A DNA stretch of 22,050 nt from an uncultured Clostridia bacterium (GCA_948739805.1 CAPYID010000033.1:1-22050); one strand, 5' to 3'; shown: positions 7,246-14,518, counted from the stretch's first letter. Made by a program: numbers and translations. Notes: generated from the sequence alone by a model not told the origin.

Positions 7246-8424
7246 ATGAGCTATGCTATTATACGAAATGATAAATTAACAAGAGTGGATGCACAAGGAT
7301 CATACATTCACAATGATAGAAGGTCAAAAGGTCATTCTAATAAAGATATTGACCTTACAAGAACACATCTTAATTTTTGGTGTAAGAAAAATGAATTAAC
7401 TTATATAAGAGAATTTGATAAAATGAAAAAGGAATATGATTTAAAAGGCACTATTAGAAGTAATAGTAATATCATGTGTGAAATGATGATTACTTCTGAT
7501 AATGCTTTTTTTAATAAAATTGGTTTAGAAGAAACAAAACGATATTTTAAAGAAAGTTATAAATTTGTATGTAATTATAAAAATCTTGGAGAAAAATATA
7601 TTGTATCAGCAGCAGTACATTTAGATGAAACAACACCACATATGCATTTAGTGTATATACCAGTAATTCATACAAAAGATAAAGAAGAAAATGACATTGA
7701 AAAAATATGTTGTAGAGATTTTTGGAAAGGTAGAGATAGTTATAGACAATTACAAAATGCTTTTCATAAATATATCACTTCAAAAGGTTTTGATTTAGAG
7801 CGAGGTTTACCAGTAGAAGAAACTGGTGCAAAACACGAAAAAATTGAGGATTTAAAGAGATTGACTAATTTTGAAAATACTAAAAAGATTTTAGATAATA
7901 TAAAACTAGAATTGCCAGAAACACCTGATATAAATGATATTAAACTAATAAAACTTAATAGAGAAAAAGTAGAAAATGAAATTATTAAGCCAAAAGATGA
8001 TAAAATTATGGAATTGTATCAAGAAAATTTAAAATTGCATAATGAATTGTCAAAACAAGTAAATTTAGTTAATAAAGCTGAAAAATATCAAAAGGAAAGA
8101 GATTTCATACTTGCTGATAATAGAGAACTTCATAATCAAGTAAATAATATTAAAGCAGAATATAAGAAAAAAGAATTTGATATTGAATGGAAATATAAAA
8201 GTAAAATCAAATGTTTAGAAAAAGAAAATACTCATTTACACAAAATAATAGATAAATTCTATGAAACTGTTGATAAATTTATAGTTTGGATTTGCCATAA
8301 GTTTGGTATTGGCGAATCTAAAGAATTAGTAAAAAAATTTGAAGAAGAAACTCGCACTTTTATTGATCCACAAAAGCAACTTGAATTTGAAAAAAGGGAA
8401 AAAGAGTTTGATTTAGAATTATAG
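7246..8424 (+). CDS. MOBV family relaxase (Mob/Pre)
   Basis: Relaxase that would nick one strand at oriT and lead it into a recipient using a helper's transfer machinery. The N-terminal Mob_Pre domain shows the HNxR motif at H22-R25 (same residue number as the catalytic histidine reported for pMV158 MobM) and the metal-binding motif HLDETTPHMHL (125-135), with a SxxSxxxIH-like start SYAIIRNDKL. From about 200 onward the protein is highly charged and predicted coiled coil, as in MobM. The 392-residue length is normal. AAGGAGG lies 12 nt before the ATG. The gene stands alone, between an oriT-like region and a bidirectional terminator. No coupling protein or type IV secretion genes are present, so this is mobilizable, not self-transmissible. 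Confidence 0.92.
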   Translation: MSYAIIRNDKLTRVDAQGSYIHNDRRSKGHSNKDIDLTRTHLNFWCKKNELTYIREFDKMKKEYDLKGTIRSNSNIMCEMMITSDNAFFNKIGLEETKRYFKESYKFVCNYKNLGEKYIVSAAVHLDETTPHMHLVYIPVIHTKDKEENDIEKICCRDFWKGRDSYRQLQNAFHKYITSKGFDLERGLPVEETGAKHEKIEDLKRLTNFENTKKILDNIKLELPETPDINDIKLIKLNREKVENEIIKPKDDKIMELYQENLKLHNELSKQVNLVNKAEKYQKERDFILADNRELHNQVNNIKAEYKKKEFDIEWKYKSKIKCLEKENTHLHKIIDKFYETVDKFIVWICHKFGIGESKELVKKFEEETRTFIDPQKQLEFEKREKEFDLEL

Positions 8425-8426
8425 TA

Positions 8427-8453
8427 AAATCTGCCATCATTAGTGGCAGATTT
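8427..8453. terminator. Bidirectional terminator between converging genes (TCTGCCA repeat)
   Basis: AAATCTGCCA (8427-8436), loop TCATTAG, TGGCAGATTT (8444-8453): a perfect 10-bp stem between the relaxase gene and the converging phosphatase gene. Read on the minus strand its core is TCTGCCA, loop CTAATGA, TGGCAGA. That is one base different from the hairpin inside the second DUF1016 gene (20538-20557), so it also counts as a copy of a dispersed palindrome. Confidence 0.75.
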
Positions 8454-8463
8454 CTATAATATT

Positions 8464-9021
8464 TTATCTTTCCAAATCTAGTTCTTTATAAGAATATTTT
8501 GCAACTTCACAGTTTTCTAAACATAATGGTAATAAGGTTTCAGTATTTGGTATTCCATCAAAATAACATTTAACTGGTATACTAATTCCCCCATGTGATA
8601 TTATTAATATTCTTTTTCCATCATATTCGTTTTTAATATTATCCAAAAAATTATATACTCTTCTAAAGAAATCTTTTATATTTTCTGCTTTATCATATTT
8701 TAAATTTTGTTTGTAACTCCAAAAAGCATTAAAATCGAAATTTGTATTAGGCATTCCTTCAAATTCTCCAAAATCTCTTTCTGAAACTCTTTCATCTATT
8801 ATCATTCTAATATTTCTTCCTTTATTAATAATTTCAGCAGTTTGTATAGCTCTCTTTAATGGCGAACACAAAATTAAATCTATTCTTTCTTCTTTTAAAG
8901 AATCTCTAGTTGTTTCTGCTTGTTGTATTCCTTTCTCATTTAATTCGATGTCTGCTTTTCCTTGTACTTTTTTTAATAAGTTCCATTCAGTTTGACCATG
9001 TCTTGTTAATAATATTTCCAT
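8464..9021 (-). CDS. Histidine phosphatase family protein (phosphoglycerate mutase-like)
   Basis: A 185-residue cytosolic phosphatase of the histidine phosphatase superfamily. The RHG motif is LLTRHGQTEWN (R7-H8-G9, H8 the phosphorylated residue), with ELNEKGIQQA, CSPLKRAIQTAE (R57), ERDFGEFEG (E81 region) and the second catalytic histidine in ISHGG (H143). Substrates in this superfamily range from sugar phosphates and cobalamin precursors to nucleotides and phosphoproteins, so none can be named. It starts 17 bp after the RtcB-like gene with AAGGAGG before its ATG, and the two are surely co-transcribed. That pairing suggests, by inference only, removal of a phosphate in RNA-end or nucleotide metabolism. 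It is the last cargo gene, converging on the relaxase gene. Confidence 0.9.
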   Translation of the reverse strand: MEILLTRHGQTEWNLLKKVQGKADIELNEKGIQQAETTRDSLKEERIDLILCSPLKRAIQTAEIINKGRNIRMIIDERVSERDFGEFEGMPNTNFDFNAFWSYKQNLKYDKAENIKDFFRRVYNFLDNIKNEYDGKRILIISHGGISIPVKCYFDGIPNTETLLPLCLENCEVAKYSYKELDLER

Positions 9022-9038
9022 TTTTCTCCTCCTTGTTT

Positions 9039-10250
9039 CTATCTTTCTATCTCTCTTCTACTATAATCAAAGTCTCCATATTTTGTCCTTGCAAATAACT
9101 GATGTATTTTCCCATAAATTGTTCCAGGGCATTTGTCTAAAACTTTTTCTATATGTTGTTTTACCTGTTCTGAATGCATACCATTTGTTCTTACTAATAC
9201 ATCATTTCCAATATTAATACTTACTCCTTTTTTAAAATGCTTATTTCCAATTAGTATTCCCTCATCTAAATATTCAATTGTATCACTACTATTTTTAAGC
9301 ATTACTCCACAACCATGTGGTGTCAAAGTAATTTGTTTATCTTTTAATTTTATTGTGTTTTCAGAAGAGTCATCAGGATGAACTAAATAAATGTTGTTTC
9401 CAGGTGCAGTTAATAAAGTAAAATTGTCTTTCTCCCATTGGCAACCTATACATATAGCATTTTTAGTAGGCATTCCATAATGGCTTAAATTAATAATTTC
9501 TTCACCTGCCAATTCGCCTAAAACTTCCTTACAAAAATATCTGTTTCTATCTTTGTTTATTCTTTGTAATATATTAGCTAATTCTGCAAATTGAACAGCT
9601 TTTTTTCCATAAATATATCTTAAATATCTATTTTCTCTATCATCATATATTGTTTCAATATCATCATAATACCAGTTGCCCTCTACAGGATATAATCCAT
9701 ATCTTAAATTATCTTTTTTTAATTCTATTGCAGAAGCATGAACTATCATATATTGACCTTCTGGAAGCTCTAAATTTTCTTCGTTTTGTTCAGCTAAAAT
9801 TGCGAAGTGATTTCCAACATTATAATTCCAATAAAATTTATCTTCTCTTTTCAAATCAATTGAATCTAATATTTGTGATGGAAGATGTGTAGTTGCATAT
9901 TTTAAATATGTTTCCCTATTGGACATAACTCTATCTAGTCTTTCTTTGAACTCTTGAACAGTAATACTTTGTTTTAATTTGTAAACTGCTGTTCCACAAA
10001 CATTCACTGTCGCATCTACTGGAATAAATGGAATATCAGAATCCCATGAATAGCAAGCACCTGTATAAAATCCTCCTAGCATTCTTGTACCATTTTGTGC
10101 TATTCCTAAATCAGGCATTGTATATATCATACTTTCTTTTTGAGTTTCAGATAATTTTGTTCCTACTTTGCTTAATAGTTCTGATGTTATTTCTAAATGT
10201 TTTAATATTTCTTTTTGAGTATTATCATTTAATGAAAAATTTGTTATCAT
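9039..10250 (-). CDS. Divergent RtcB-like (RNA ligase fold) protein
   Basis: The 403-residue protein follows the RtcB motif order with altered details. YTMPDLG (43-49) stands for RtcB VMPDVH. PVDATVNVCG (77-86: D79, C85) stands for GVDIGCG. VGNHFAIL (145-152: H148) stands for GTGNHFIE. MIVHASA (168-174: H171) stands for IMLHSGS. Then come Y-rich AVQFAELANILQRIN (218-232), INLSHYG (253-259: H257), FTLLTAPGNNIYLV for GIIPGSMGAKSFIV, and LTPHGCG (309-315: H312) for CSHGAGR, the guanylylated histidine in true RtcB. All metal-binding and nucleophile positions are filled, but the SRG, GSMG and GAGR loops are changed. RtcB joins 3'-phosphate or cyclic-phosphate RNA to 5'-OH ends with GTP; whether this variant does so is open. 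It lies upstream of a phosphatase gene and downstream of a LysR gene. Its RBS is inside a terminator hairpin. Confidence 0.7.
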   Translation of the reverse strand: MITNFSLNDNTQKEILKHLEITSELLSKVGTKLSETQKESMIYTMPDLGIAQNGTRMLGGFYTGACYSWDSDIPFIPVDATVNVCGTAVYKLKQSITVQEFKERLDRVMSNRETYLKYATTHLPSQILDSIDLKREDKFYWNYNVGNHFAILAEQNEENLELPEGQYMIVHASAIELKKDNLRYGLYPVEGNWYYDDIETIYDDRENRYLRYIYGKKAVQFAELANILQRINKDRNRYFCKEVLGELAGEEIINLSHYGMPTKNAICIGCQWEKDNFTLLTAPGNNIYLVHPDDSSENTIKLKDKQITLTPHGCGVMLKNSSDTIEYLDEGILIGNKHFKKGVSINIGNDVLVRTNGMHSEQVKQHIEKVLDKCPGTIYGKIHQLFARTKYGDFDYSRREIER

Positions 10251-10310
10251 ATAAAAAAATCCCCTTTATAATAAATTTGACTTCCATCAATTTAATTATA
10301 AAAGGGGTTT
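10251..10310 (-). promoter_or_regulatory. Terminator hairpin enclosing the RBS of the RtcB-like gene
   Basis: On the minus strand a 24-nt arm (10310-10287), loop TGGAAG and a second arm (10280-10257) pair at 21 of 24 positions (one G-U), with seven Ts (10259-10253) right after. It is a strong intrinsic terminator for the LysR transcript. Yet the start codon of the RtcB-like gene (10250) follows the T-run at once, and the only Shine-Dalgarno sequence, AAAGGGG (10267-10261, 10 nt from the ATG), is part of the second arm. Closed hairpin means both termination and hidden RBS. It should act as an attenuator or an RNA-level switch; no ligand or antiterminator is visible. Confidence 0.7.
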
Positions 10311-10335
10311 GATATTATGTAAAATACATATTTGT

Positions 10336-10368
10336 TTGTAAAGTATAACTTAAAATTATACTTTACAA
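10336..10368 (-). repeat. Perfect 13-bp hairpin over the LysR stop codon
   Basis: Arms TTGTAAAGTATAA (10336-10348) and its exact complement (10356-10368) enclose CTTAAAA. The last LysR codons and stop (10356-10358) lie in one arm. There is no T-run, so it is not a simple terminator. It may stabilise the mRNA end, or bind a protein or work with the hairpin 26 nt further on. Confidence 0.6.
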
Positions 10369-11234
10369 TTGTCTTTTAAAATTTTAATTAAATCCTTTAA
10401 TTCTCTAAAATTATTATTAACATTATAATATAAACCAAATTCTGCATTTGGAAGTGAAAAATCAACATCTAAAATGCATAATTCATTATTTGCTAGTTTC
10501 TCTTCTACATATTCTTTTGTTATAACGGTTATTATATCTCTAACCTTTAATAATTCAAGCATTGCAGTATAATTTACATTATCGACATTGATTGAATCAT
10601 TTTTACTATATTCAAGTTCTTTTATTAAATTTTGATATGCACTAGAAAATTTTTTTAATGTATAAATTTTTGTATTTCGTAAATCATTTTTAGATAGTTT
10701 TTTCTTTAAATACTGTGAATCAGTATTTACGATAAATACATCATGTAGTTCTCCAATTTTTATAAATTTAATTTCTTTTTGATTATATAATTCATCATTA
10801 TATTTTTTAGAAAATGCAAGATCTATTTTTTGTTTTTCTAACATAGAAAACATATTTTCAGCTGTTAACTGATGAATATTAATAATACTATTTTGGTAAT
10901 TTTCATAAAATTTAGAAATTGCACTATTATAAATTCTGGTAGGCATATTTACATGTACACCTAAATTTATTTCTTTATGAATATTAAATATATCTTCTGC
11001 TTTTGAAAGAACATTAATAGATTCCTTTATTTGCAAATACAACTTTTTACCATTTTCATTTAATATCATTCCATATTTACTTCTTTTAAACAATTGTGTA
11101 TTTAATTCATTTTCTAAATTTTTAATATGTTTCGTTACTGCTGGCTGTGAAATATGCAAAATTTCACTTGCTTTTGTTAAATTTTCTTCATCTGCTACAA
11201 TTTTAAATATTCTATATAGTTCTAAATCTACCAT
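10356..11234 (-). CDS. LysR-type transcriptional regulator
   Basis: A 292-residue DNA-binding regulator. The N-terminal winged HTH (about 4-62) is textbook: FKIVADEENLTKASEILHIS, then QPAVTKHIKNLENEL and QLFKRSKYGM, followed by the helical linker and a LysR substrate-binding domain (about 85-290). GAAGGAG precedes the ATG by 7-8 nt. LysR proteins bind a small inducer and usually control a neighbouring gene, plus themselves. Here the neighbour downstream in the same direction is the RtcB-like/phosphatase pair, so control of those genes is a fair guess. The upstream region has direct repeats over its own -35 box. The inducer is unknown. Confidence 0.93.
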   Translation of the reverse strand: MVDLELYRIFKIVADEENLTKASEILHISQPAVTKHIKNLENELNTQLFKRSKYGMILNENGKKLYLQIKESINVLSKAEDIFNIHKEINLGVHVNMPTRIYNSAISKFYENYQNSIINIHQLTAENMFSMLEKQKIDLAFSKKYNDELYNQKEIKFIKIGELHDVFIVNTDSQYLKKKLSKNDLRNTKIYTLKKFSSAYQNLIKELEYSKNDSINVDNVNYTAMLELLKVRDIITVITKEYVEEKLANNELCILDVDFSLPNAEFGLYYNVNNNFRELKDLIKILKDNCKV

Positions 11235-11252
11235 GTATTTCTCCTTCTAATA

Positions 11253-11305
11253 TTATTACAATATTTTCATTATCTGTGCAATTTTCTGTGAAGTTATCTG
11301 TGCAA
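11253..11305 (-). promoter_or_regulatory. LysR promoter with duplicated TTGCACAGATAA boxes
   Basis: On the minus strand TTGCACAGATAA occurs at 11305-11294 and 11281-11270, 24 bp apart. The second copy supplies a -35 box TTGCAC (11276-11281), followed by a 17-nt spacer and TAATAA (11253-11258), about 20 nt before the LysR start. Repeats placed over and just upstream of the -35 box fit an operator, perhaps for autoregulation by the LysR protein. Confidence 0.45.
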
Positions 11306-11338
11306 CTTTTGATAGTTATTTCCTTGTTTAATATCTCA

Positions 11339-12361
11339 CTATTTTAATCCTTCTAATCTTTTCTTTATTTCTTCTGGTGAAGGTAATAAATTTTGCATTT
11401 GTTCTGGCAATGTATCCCTTATTTGATATGTAGAAACACCTATTGGTTTATCACTATCATTTAAAGCATATTCTACAACTGTTCTATTTTTATTTTTGCA
11501 TATTATGATTCCTATTGAAGGATTTTCATGTTCCATTTTTACTTGTTTATCTAATGCAGTTAGATAGAATTGTAACTTTCCGACAAATTCAGGTTTAAAA
11601 TCTCCTACCTTTAATTCTATTGCAACTAAACTTTTCAAACTTCTATGATATAGTAGTAAATCTATATAAAAATCATCTCCACCTACATTCAAATGATATT
11701 GACTTCCTATAAATGCAAAGTTTCCACCCATTTCTTCTAAAAATGCTTTCATATTATTTATTAAGCTTTCTTCTAACTCTCTTTCTGAATGTTCTTCTGA
11801 TAATTCCATAAAATCAAAAATATACTCATCTTTGACTGCTAGTTTTGCTTGATTTATATATTTTGTAGGTAATGTTTCATCAAAATTGGTCTGATTTAAC
11901 AAGTATTTTTCATAAGTCTTGTTCTCAATATGATTTATTAAAACATCTTTTGTCCATCCATATTTTTTAGTCATTTTTATATAAAATTCTCTTTCAAAAA
12001 AGTCATTACATTTTTCCATTATTGCAATATTTTTAGTCCAACTAATTTCTCGCACTAATGGTGCGAGATTTTCAGCAGTACAATATGTTGTATAAAAGTT
12101 TCTCATTCTCCACAAATTACTAGCTGAAAATCCTTTTACATCTGGAAACTCTTCTTTTAATTCTTTTGCTAAAACTTCTACTATTGACTTTCCCCAACCT
12201 TTTTCTTGTTGTTGATTATATATTTCTTGTCCAATTCCCCAATATAAGCTAATTAATGTAGTATTTACTGCTTTCATTGCCTCATATTGGCTTCTTCTAA
12301 CCTTATCTTTTATTTCTCCTATAAAATCTTTATAATCCTCATTTACCAATTCTTTTCCCAT
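11339..12361 (-). CDS. DUF1016 / YhcG-type PDDEXK nuclease-like protein, copy 1
   Basis: A 340-residue protein with the two-part YhcG layout. The N-terminal DUF1016_N helical domain (about 10-165) includes LYWGIGQEIYNQQQEKGWGK (39-58) and FSASNLWRMRNFY. The C-terminal PDDEXK domain (about 185-330) has FYIDLLLYHR (D234) and the ExK pair AIELKVG (E249, K251), then GKLQFYLTALDK. Family members are found in mobile elements and beside restriction and defence genes; their substrates are poorly known. AAAGGAGG precedes the ATG. It lies 51 bp after the DUF6076-like gene. A paralogue sits at 19828-20850 with about 48 differences by eye (about 86% identity), clustered around residues 88-122. That segment also holds the small palindrome at 12048-12068. 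Confidence 0.9.
   Translation of the reverse strand: MGKELVNEDYKDFIGEIKDKVRRSQYEAMKAVNTTLISLYWGIGQEIYNQQQEKGWGKSIVEVLAKELKEEFPDVKGFSASNLWRMRNFYTTYCTAENLAPLVREISWTKNIAIMEKCNDFFEREFYIKMTKKYGWTKDVLINHIENKTYEKYLLNQTNFDETLPTKYINQAKLAVKDEYIFDFMELSEEHSERELEESLINNMKAFLEEMGGNFAFIGSQYHLNVGGDDFYIDLLLYHRSLKSLVAIELKVGDFKPEFVGKLQFYLTALDKQVKMEHENPSIGIIICKNKNRTVVEYALNDSDKPIGVSTYQIRDTLPEQMQNLLPSPEEIKKRLEGLK
12048..12068. repeat. Palindrome inside DUF1016 copy 1 (TCTCGCAC type)
   Basis: TCTCGCAC (12048-12055), loop TAATG, GTGCGAGA (12061-12068), within codons for PLVREIS. At the same place in copy 2 the arms are TCTGCCAC and GTGGCAGA. The two inner base pairs are flipped in both arms, so pairing is kept although the residue changes from Arg to Ala. 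This argues for selection on, or a common origin of, the DNA/RNA hairpin. Confidence 0.75.
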
Positions 12362-12412
12362 AAATAAAAATCCTCCTTTTAAATTTTGACAACTCTAATG
12401 CCACAATTAGTA

Positions 12413-13492
12413 TTATTTATTTTCAAGCATCCAATTATATAATTTTTCTTCTTCCAATTTGCCTTGTTTGAATAATTTAATTTTTGCTTGTGCTTCTTTT
12501 TTCCATTTGTCAAAATCCTTCTTTAATTGCTTATTTTCTTTATTTCTTGAAACTATCATAATTTTCTTTTGATAACTTCTTCTATATTCTAATAAGGCAG
12601 GTACATTTTCTAAATTCTTTTTATAAGTTTCTAATGCACCTTTTTCTTTACAAGTCTTTCCTTTTTCATCTGGAAATTCGCAATATACTTCATCTTGTCT
12701 CGAACTTGGTATAAAGTATTTACCACAATTTTGACATTGTTTTATAGGTAAATTTGGTGCTTGCACTACCTGTTCTAATACTACATATAAAATATTACTT
12801 AATTTTTCACTTGTATAAACATTATGCTTTTTAATAGATAATTTATCATTTTCTAGTTTCTCTACTAAACTTTTATAGCTTTCTTCGTGGTAATCATTAT
12901 CTTTGCTTGCATAACTATCTAAAAAGACTTCAATTTTATTAGAATATCTATATACATCACTTTCATGTTTGATTATATTTGCTATAAACTTTGAATTTGC
13001 ACTTGCTTCCTCTAATCCTTTTACTCCATTAAGATTATAAACTTGATCTACACATTTTCTAAAATTTTCTTGTATTTCAATTAGTTCATAAGAACTATCT
13101 TCAAATACTCTTTTCATAATGTCAAGCATTTTCTTTTCTGATGTATAGGTATCTTCTAATTCTTTATATGGAATATATTCTTTTAATAGTTCAAAACCAT
13201 AGGCATAGAAGAATGTTTTGTATGCTTTTTCAAAGTTAGAAAAGTCGGCATTTAAAAACATCATAAGCATTGTACCAAAACTTTCTGTATATGGAAAATA
13301 TAAAATACCTGGATATTTTAAACCGTCAAATTTTGTTTTCTTTAAAAATAGTTTTACTTGTCTTTTTTCAGTATCTACTTTTGTATCTACATTATATAAA
13401 TATAATGGTGTTCCATAATATTCTTCTTTTTTTTCTTTATCAAACCAAATATAAAATCCTTCAAAGAACTTGTTTTGTGGTAGTTCTCTCAT
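12413..13492 (-). CDS. DUF6076-like protein with Cys4 zinc finger
   Basis: The 359-residue product has no known function. The N-terminal two thirds are a mixed soluble region. A Cys4 knuckle then follows: QCQNCGKYFIP (C253, C256), VYCEF (C271) and KTCKEK (C281), with a highly basic, helical C-terminus (290-359). The zinc-finger block with its long N-terminal region matches what I recall of DUF6076 proteins from Firmicutes accessory regions; this assignment is from memory. The basic tail suggests nucleic-acid contact. The start ATG has AAGGGGAAAG upstream. It is the first gene of the minus-strand cargo transcript, driven by a consensus promoter (13621-13649) that faces the promoter of the excision module. 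Confidence 0.75.
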   Translation of the reverse strand: MRELPQNKFFEGFYIWFDKEKKEEYYGTPLYLYNVDTKVDTEKRQVKLFLKKTKFDGLKYPGILYFPYTESFGTMLMMFLNADFSNFEKAYKTFFYAYGFELLKEYIPYKELEDTYTSEKKMLDIMKRVFEDSSYELIEIQENFRKCVDQVYNLNGVKGLEEASANSKFIANIIKHESDVYRYSNKIEVFLDSYASKDNDYHEESYKSLVEKLENDKLSIKKHNVYTSEKLSNILYVVLEQVVQAPNLPIKQCQNCGKYFIPSSRQDEVYCEFPDEKGKTCKEKGALETYKKNLENVPALLEYRRSYQKKIMIVSRNKENKQLKKDFDKWKKEAQAKIKLFKQGKLEEEKLYNWMLENK

Positions 13493-13518
13493 TTCTCTTT
13501 CCCCTTATTATATTATTG

Positions 13519-13615
13519 TGTGAGAAATTATTAAAAATATTTAATAATTGTATTGACAAGTGTTAAATATGATAGTATAATAACAATATCTAATATATTT
13601 TATGTGTTTCTCACA
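13519..13615. repeat. Inverted TGTGAGAAA boxes flanking the switch region
   Basis: TGTGAGAAA (13519-13527) and its exact complement TTTCTCACA (13607-13615) bracket the plus-strand promoter. The right box overlaps the predicted start of the minus-strand transcript. A second pair, ATCTAATATAT (13588-13598) and ATATATTAGAT (13631-13641), runs from the plus-strand start site into the minus-strand spacer. They are good candidates for operators of a regulator that chooses between the two promoters. Confidence 0.55.
13553..13581 (+). promoter_or_regulatory. Consensus promoter of the HTH-xis-int module
   Basis: A perfect TTGACA (13553-13558), 17-nt spacer and perfect TATAAT (13576-13581). It points toward the HTH gene, about 190 nt upstream of its start, leaving a long leader. 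With a start site near 13588 the transcript runs straight through the opposing promoter at 13621-13649. Confidence 0.85.
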
Positions 13616-13620
13616 ATATA

Positions 13621-13649
13621 ATAATACAACATATATTAGATAATGTCAA
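13621..13649 (-). promoter_or_regulatory. Consensus promoter of the minus-strand cargo operon
   Basis: On the minus strand a perfect TTGACA (13644-13649), 17-nt spacer and TATTAT (13621-13626). It reads toward the DUF6076-like gene, whose ATG is about 130 nt downstream. Its predicted start (about 13613) and the plus-strand start (about 13588) face each other, so the two transcripts collide over the first 25 bp and beyond. Confidence 0.75.
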
Positions 13650-13705
13650 TAGGCGAATTGTATTTAAAATCTTGCAAACAAAAAATTAACCAGAGGATTT
13701 AGAAA

Positions 13706-13738
13706 ATGTTTAAGCTATGCTTAATTACATTTTCTTAA
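13706..13738 (+). CDS. Possible 10-residue leader peptide
   Basis: ATG at 13706 with AGAGG 9 nt before it reads MFKLCLITFS and stop. It lies in the leader of the HTH transcript, overlapping an in-frame but RBS-less ATG (13717) of the HTH gene and ending 33 nt before that gene's better start. It could be a translated leader that tunes the HTH gene, or chance. Confidence 0.3.
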   Translation: MFKLCLITFS

Positions 13739-13770
13739 TACGTAATAAAGTGAAGGAGGAAAAAGAAAAA

Positions 13771-14235
13771 TTGGATACCAAAGAACAGATTTTAGACTTA
13801 TATTATAATCAACATCTAAAACAAAATGAAATTGCTAAAATAATTGGAAAAAGCTGTCCTTATATTTCAAAGGTTGTAAAAGCTGATAATAGAAACAAAC
13901 AAGAAAAAGAAACTCGTAAAAAAGCAAATGCAGAAAATAGAAAAGTTTATTTACAAGAATATTTTAAAACTTATGATAGACCAAAGAAAGATGACAATAG
14001 TTACGAGCAAATGTTAGCACAACAAAAACAAGATGCAATGGAACTATCTTATAATAACAATACTCTGTCAGATTATGCTCTAGCAAAATGGTCTAGCATA
14101 TACCATACTAATAGCAAAGGAAATTTAGTTATAGATAGAAAATTGAAAGTTGGATCTGATATTCCAAAATCAATCAATATGAATATCAAAGTACCAACAC
14201 AAAAATATAAAAATAGATATGTTTATAGTTATTAA
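13771..14235 (+). CDS. HTH DNA-binding protein of the recombination module
   Basis: The 154-residue protein opens with a resolvase/sigma-like helix-turn-helix: KEQILDLYYNQHLKQNEIAK and IIGKSCPYISKVVKADN (about 4-40). A lysine-rich linker and a polar C-terminus with no recognised fold follow. I start it at TTG 13771, 11 nt after AAGGAGG (13753-13759). The upstream ATG at 13717 has no ribosome-binding site and would put that AAGGAGG inside the coding sequence. It stands first in the module, before excisionase and integrase, with a terminator hairpin after it. The position suggests a regulator of excision or of the facing promoters; this is inferred from position. Confidence 0.75.
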   Translation: MDTKEQILDLYYNQHLKQNEIAKIIGKSCPYISKVVKADNRNKQEKETRKKANAENRKVYLQEYFKTYDRPKKDDNSYEQMLAQQKQDAMELSYNNNTLSDYALAKWSSIYHTNSKGNLVIDRKLKVGSDIPKSINMNIKVPTQKYKNRYVYSY

Positions 14236-14242
14236 CAAGATT

Positions 14243-14272
14243 TTATTAAGATTGCTTAATAAGTCTTTTTTT
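14243..14272 (+). terminator. Intrinsic terminator after the HTH gene
   Basis: TTATTAAG (14243-14250), loop ATTG, CTTAATAA (14255-14262), then TCTTTTTTT. It begins 8 bp after the HTH stop codon, so excisionase and integrase need read-through or their own promoter. The AT-only upper stem suggests it leaks. Confidence 0.6.
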
Positions 14273-14305
14273 ATTGTGAATTTTAGGGAAAGGAGGACTT
14301 ACAAT

Positions 14306-14518
14306 ATGGGTACTATTAAAGAAAATTATGAAATGATGTTTACTTCATATCCAGATTTAGTAGACATTAATCAATTAAAAGAAATGCTTGGAATTGGCAT
14401 AACTCTTGCTTACAGATTAGTAAGAAATAAAACTATTCAAGCACTAAAAGTTGGTAGACAATACAAAATACCAAAAAGAAATGTTATCGCCTATTTAACA
14501 AATCAAAATGAGATATAG
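14306..14518 (+). CDS. xis: Excisionase-like small HTH protein
   Basis: A 70-residue MerR/excisionase-type DNA-binding protein. LVDINQLKEMLGIGITLAYR, then LVRNKTIQALKVGRQYKIPK and RNVIAYLTN (18-66) match the HTH_17/excisionase pattern: helix-turn-helix plus wing with the conserved GRQYKIPK. The ATG at 14306 has AGGAGG 8-9 nt upstream. A longer in-frame start at 14219 lacks an RBS and reads through the terminator. Tyrosine-recombinase elements use such proteins to bend DNA and favour excision. It sits 87 bp upstream of the integrase gene, separated by a large hairpin. Confidence 0.85.
   Translation: MGTIKENYEMMFTSYPDLVDINQLKEMLGIGITLAYRLVRNKTIQALKVGRQYKIPKRNVIAYLTNQNEI

Noticed and set aside
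9133..9381. Plus-strand frames opposite the dxs, ABC, RtcB-like, phosphatase and other minus-strand genes.
   Set aside because: They mirror real genes, have leucine/phenylalanine-rich composition from AT-rich antisense codons, and lack ribosome-binding sites.
14219..14305. A longer excisionase start at 14219.
   Set aside because: It has no ribosome-binding site and spans an intrinsic terminator. ATG 14306 has AGGAGG at proper spacing.
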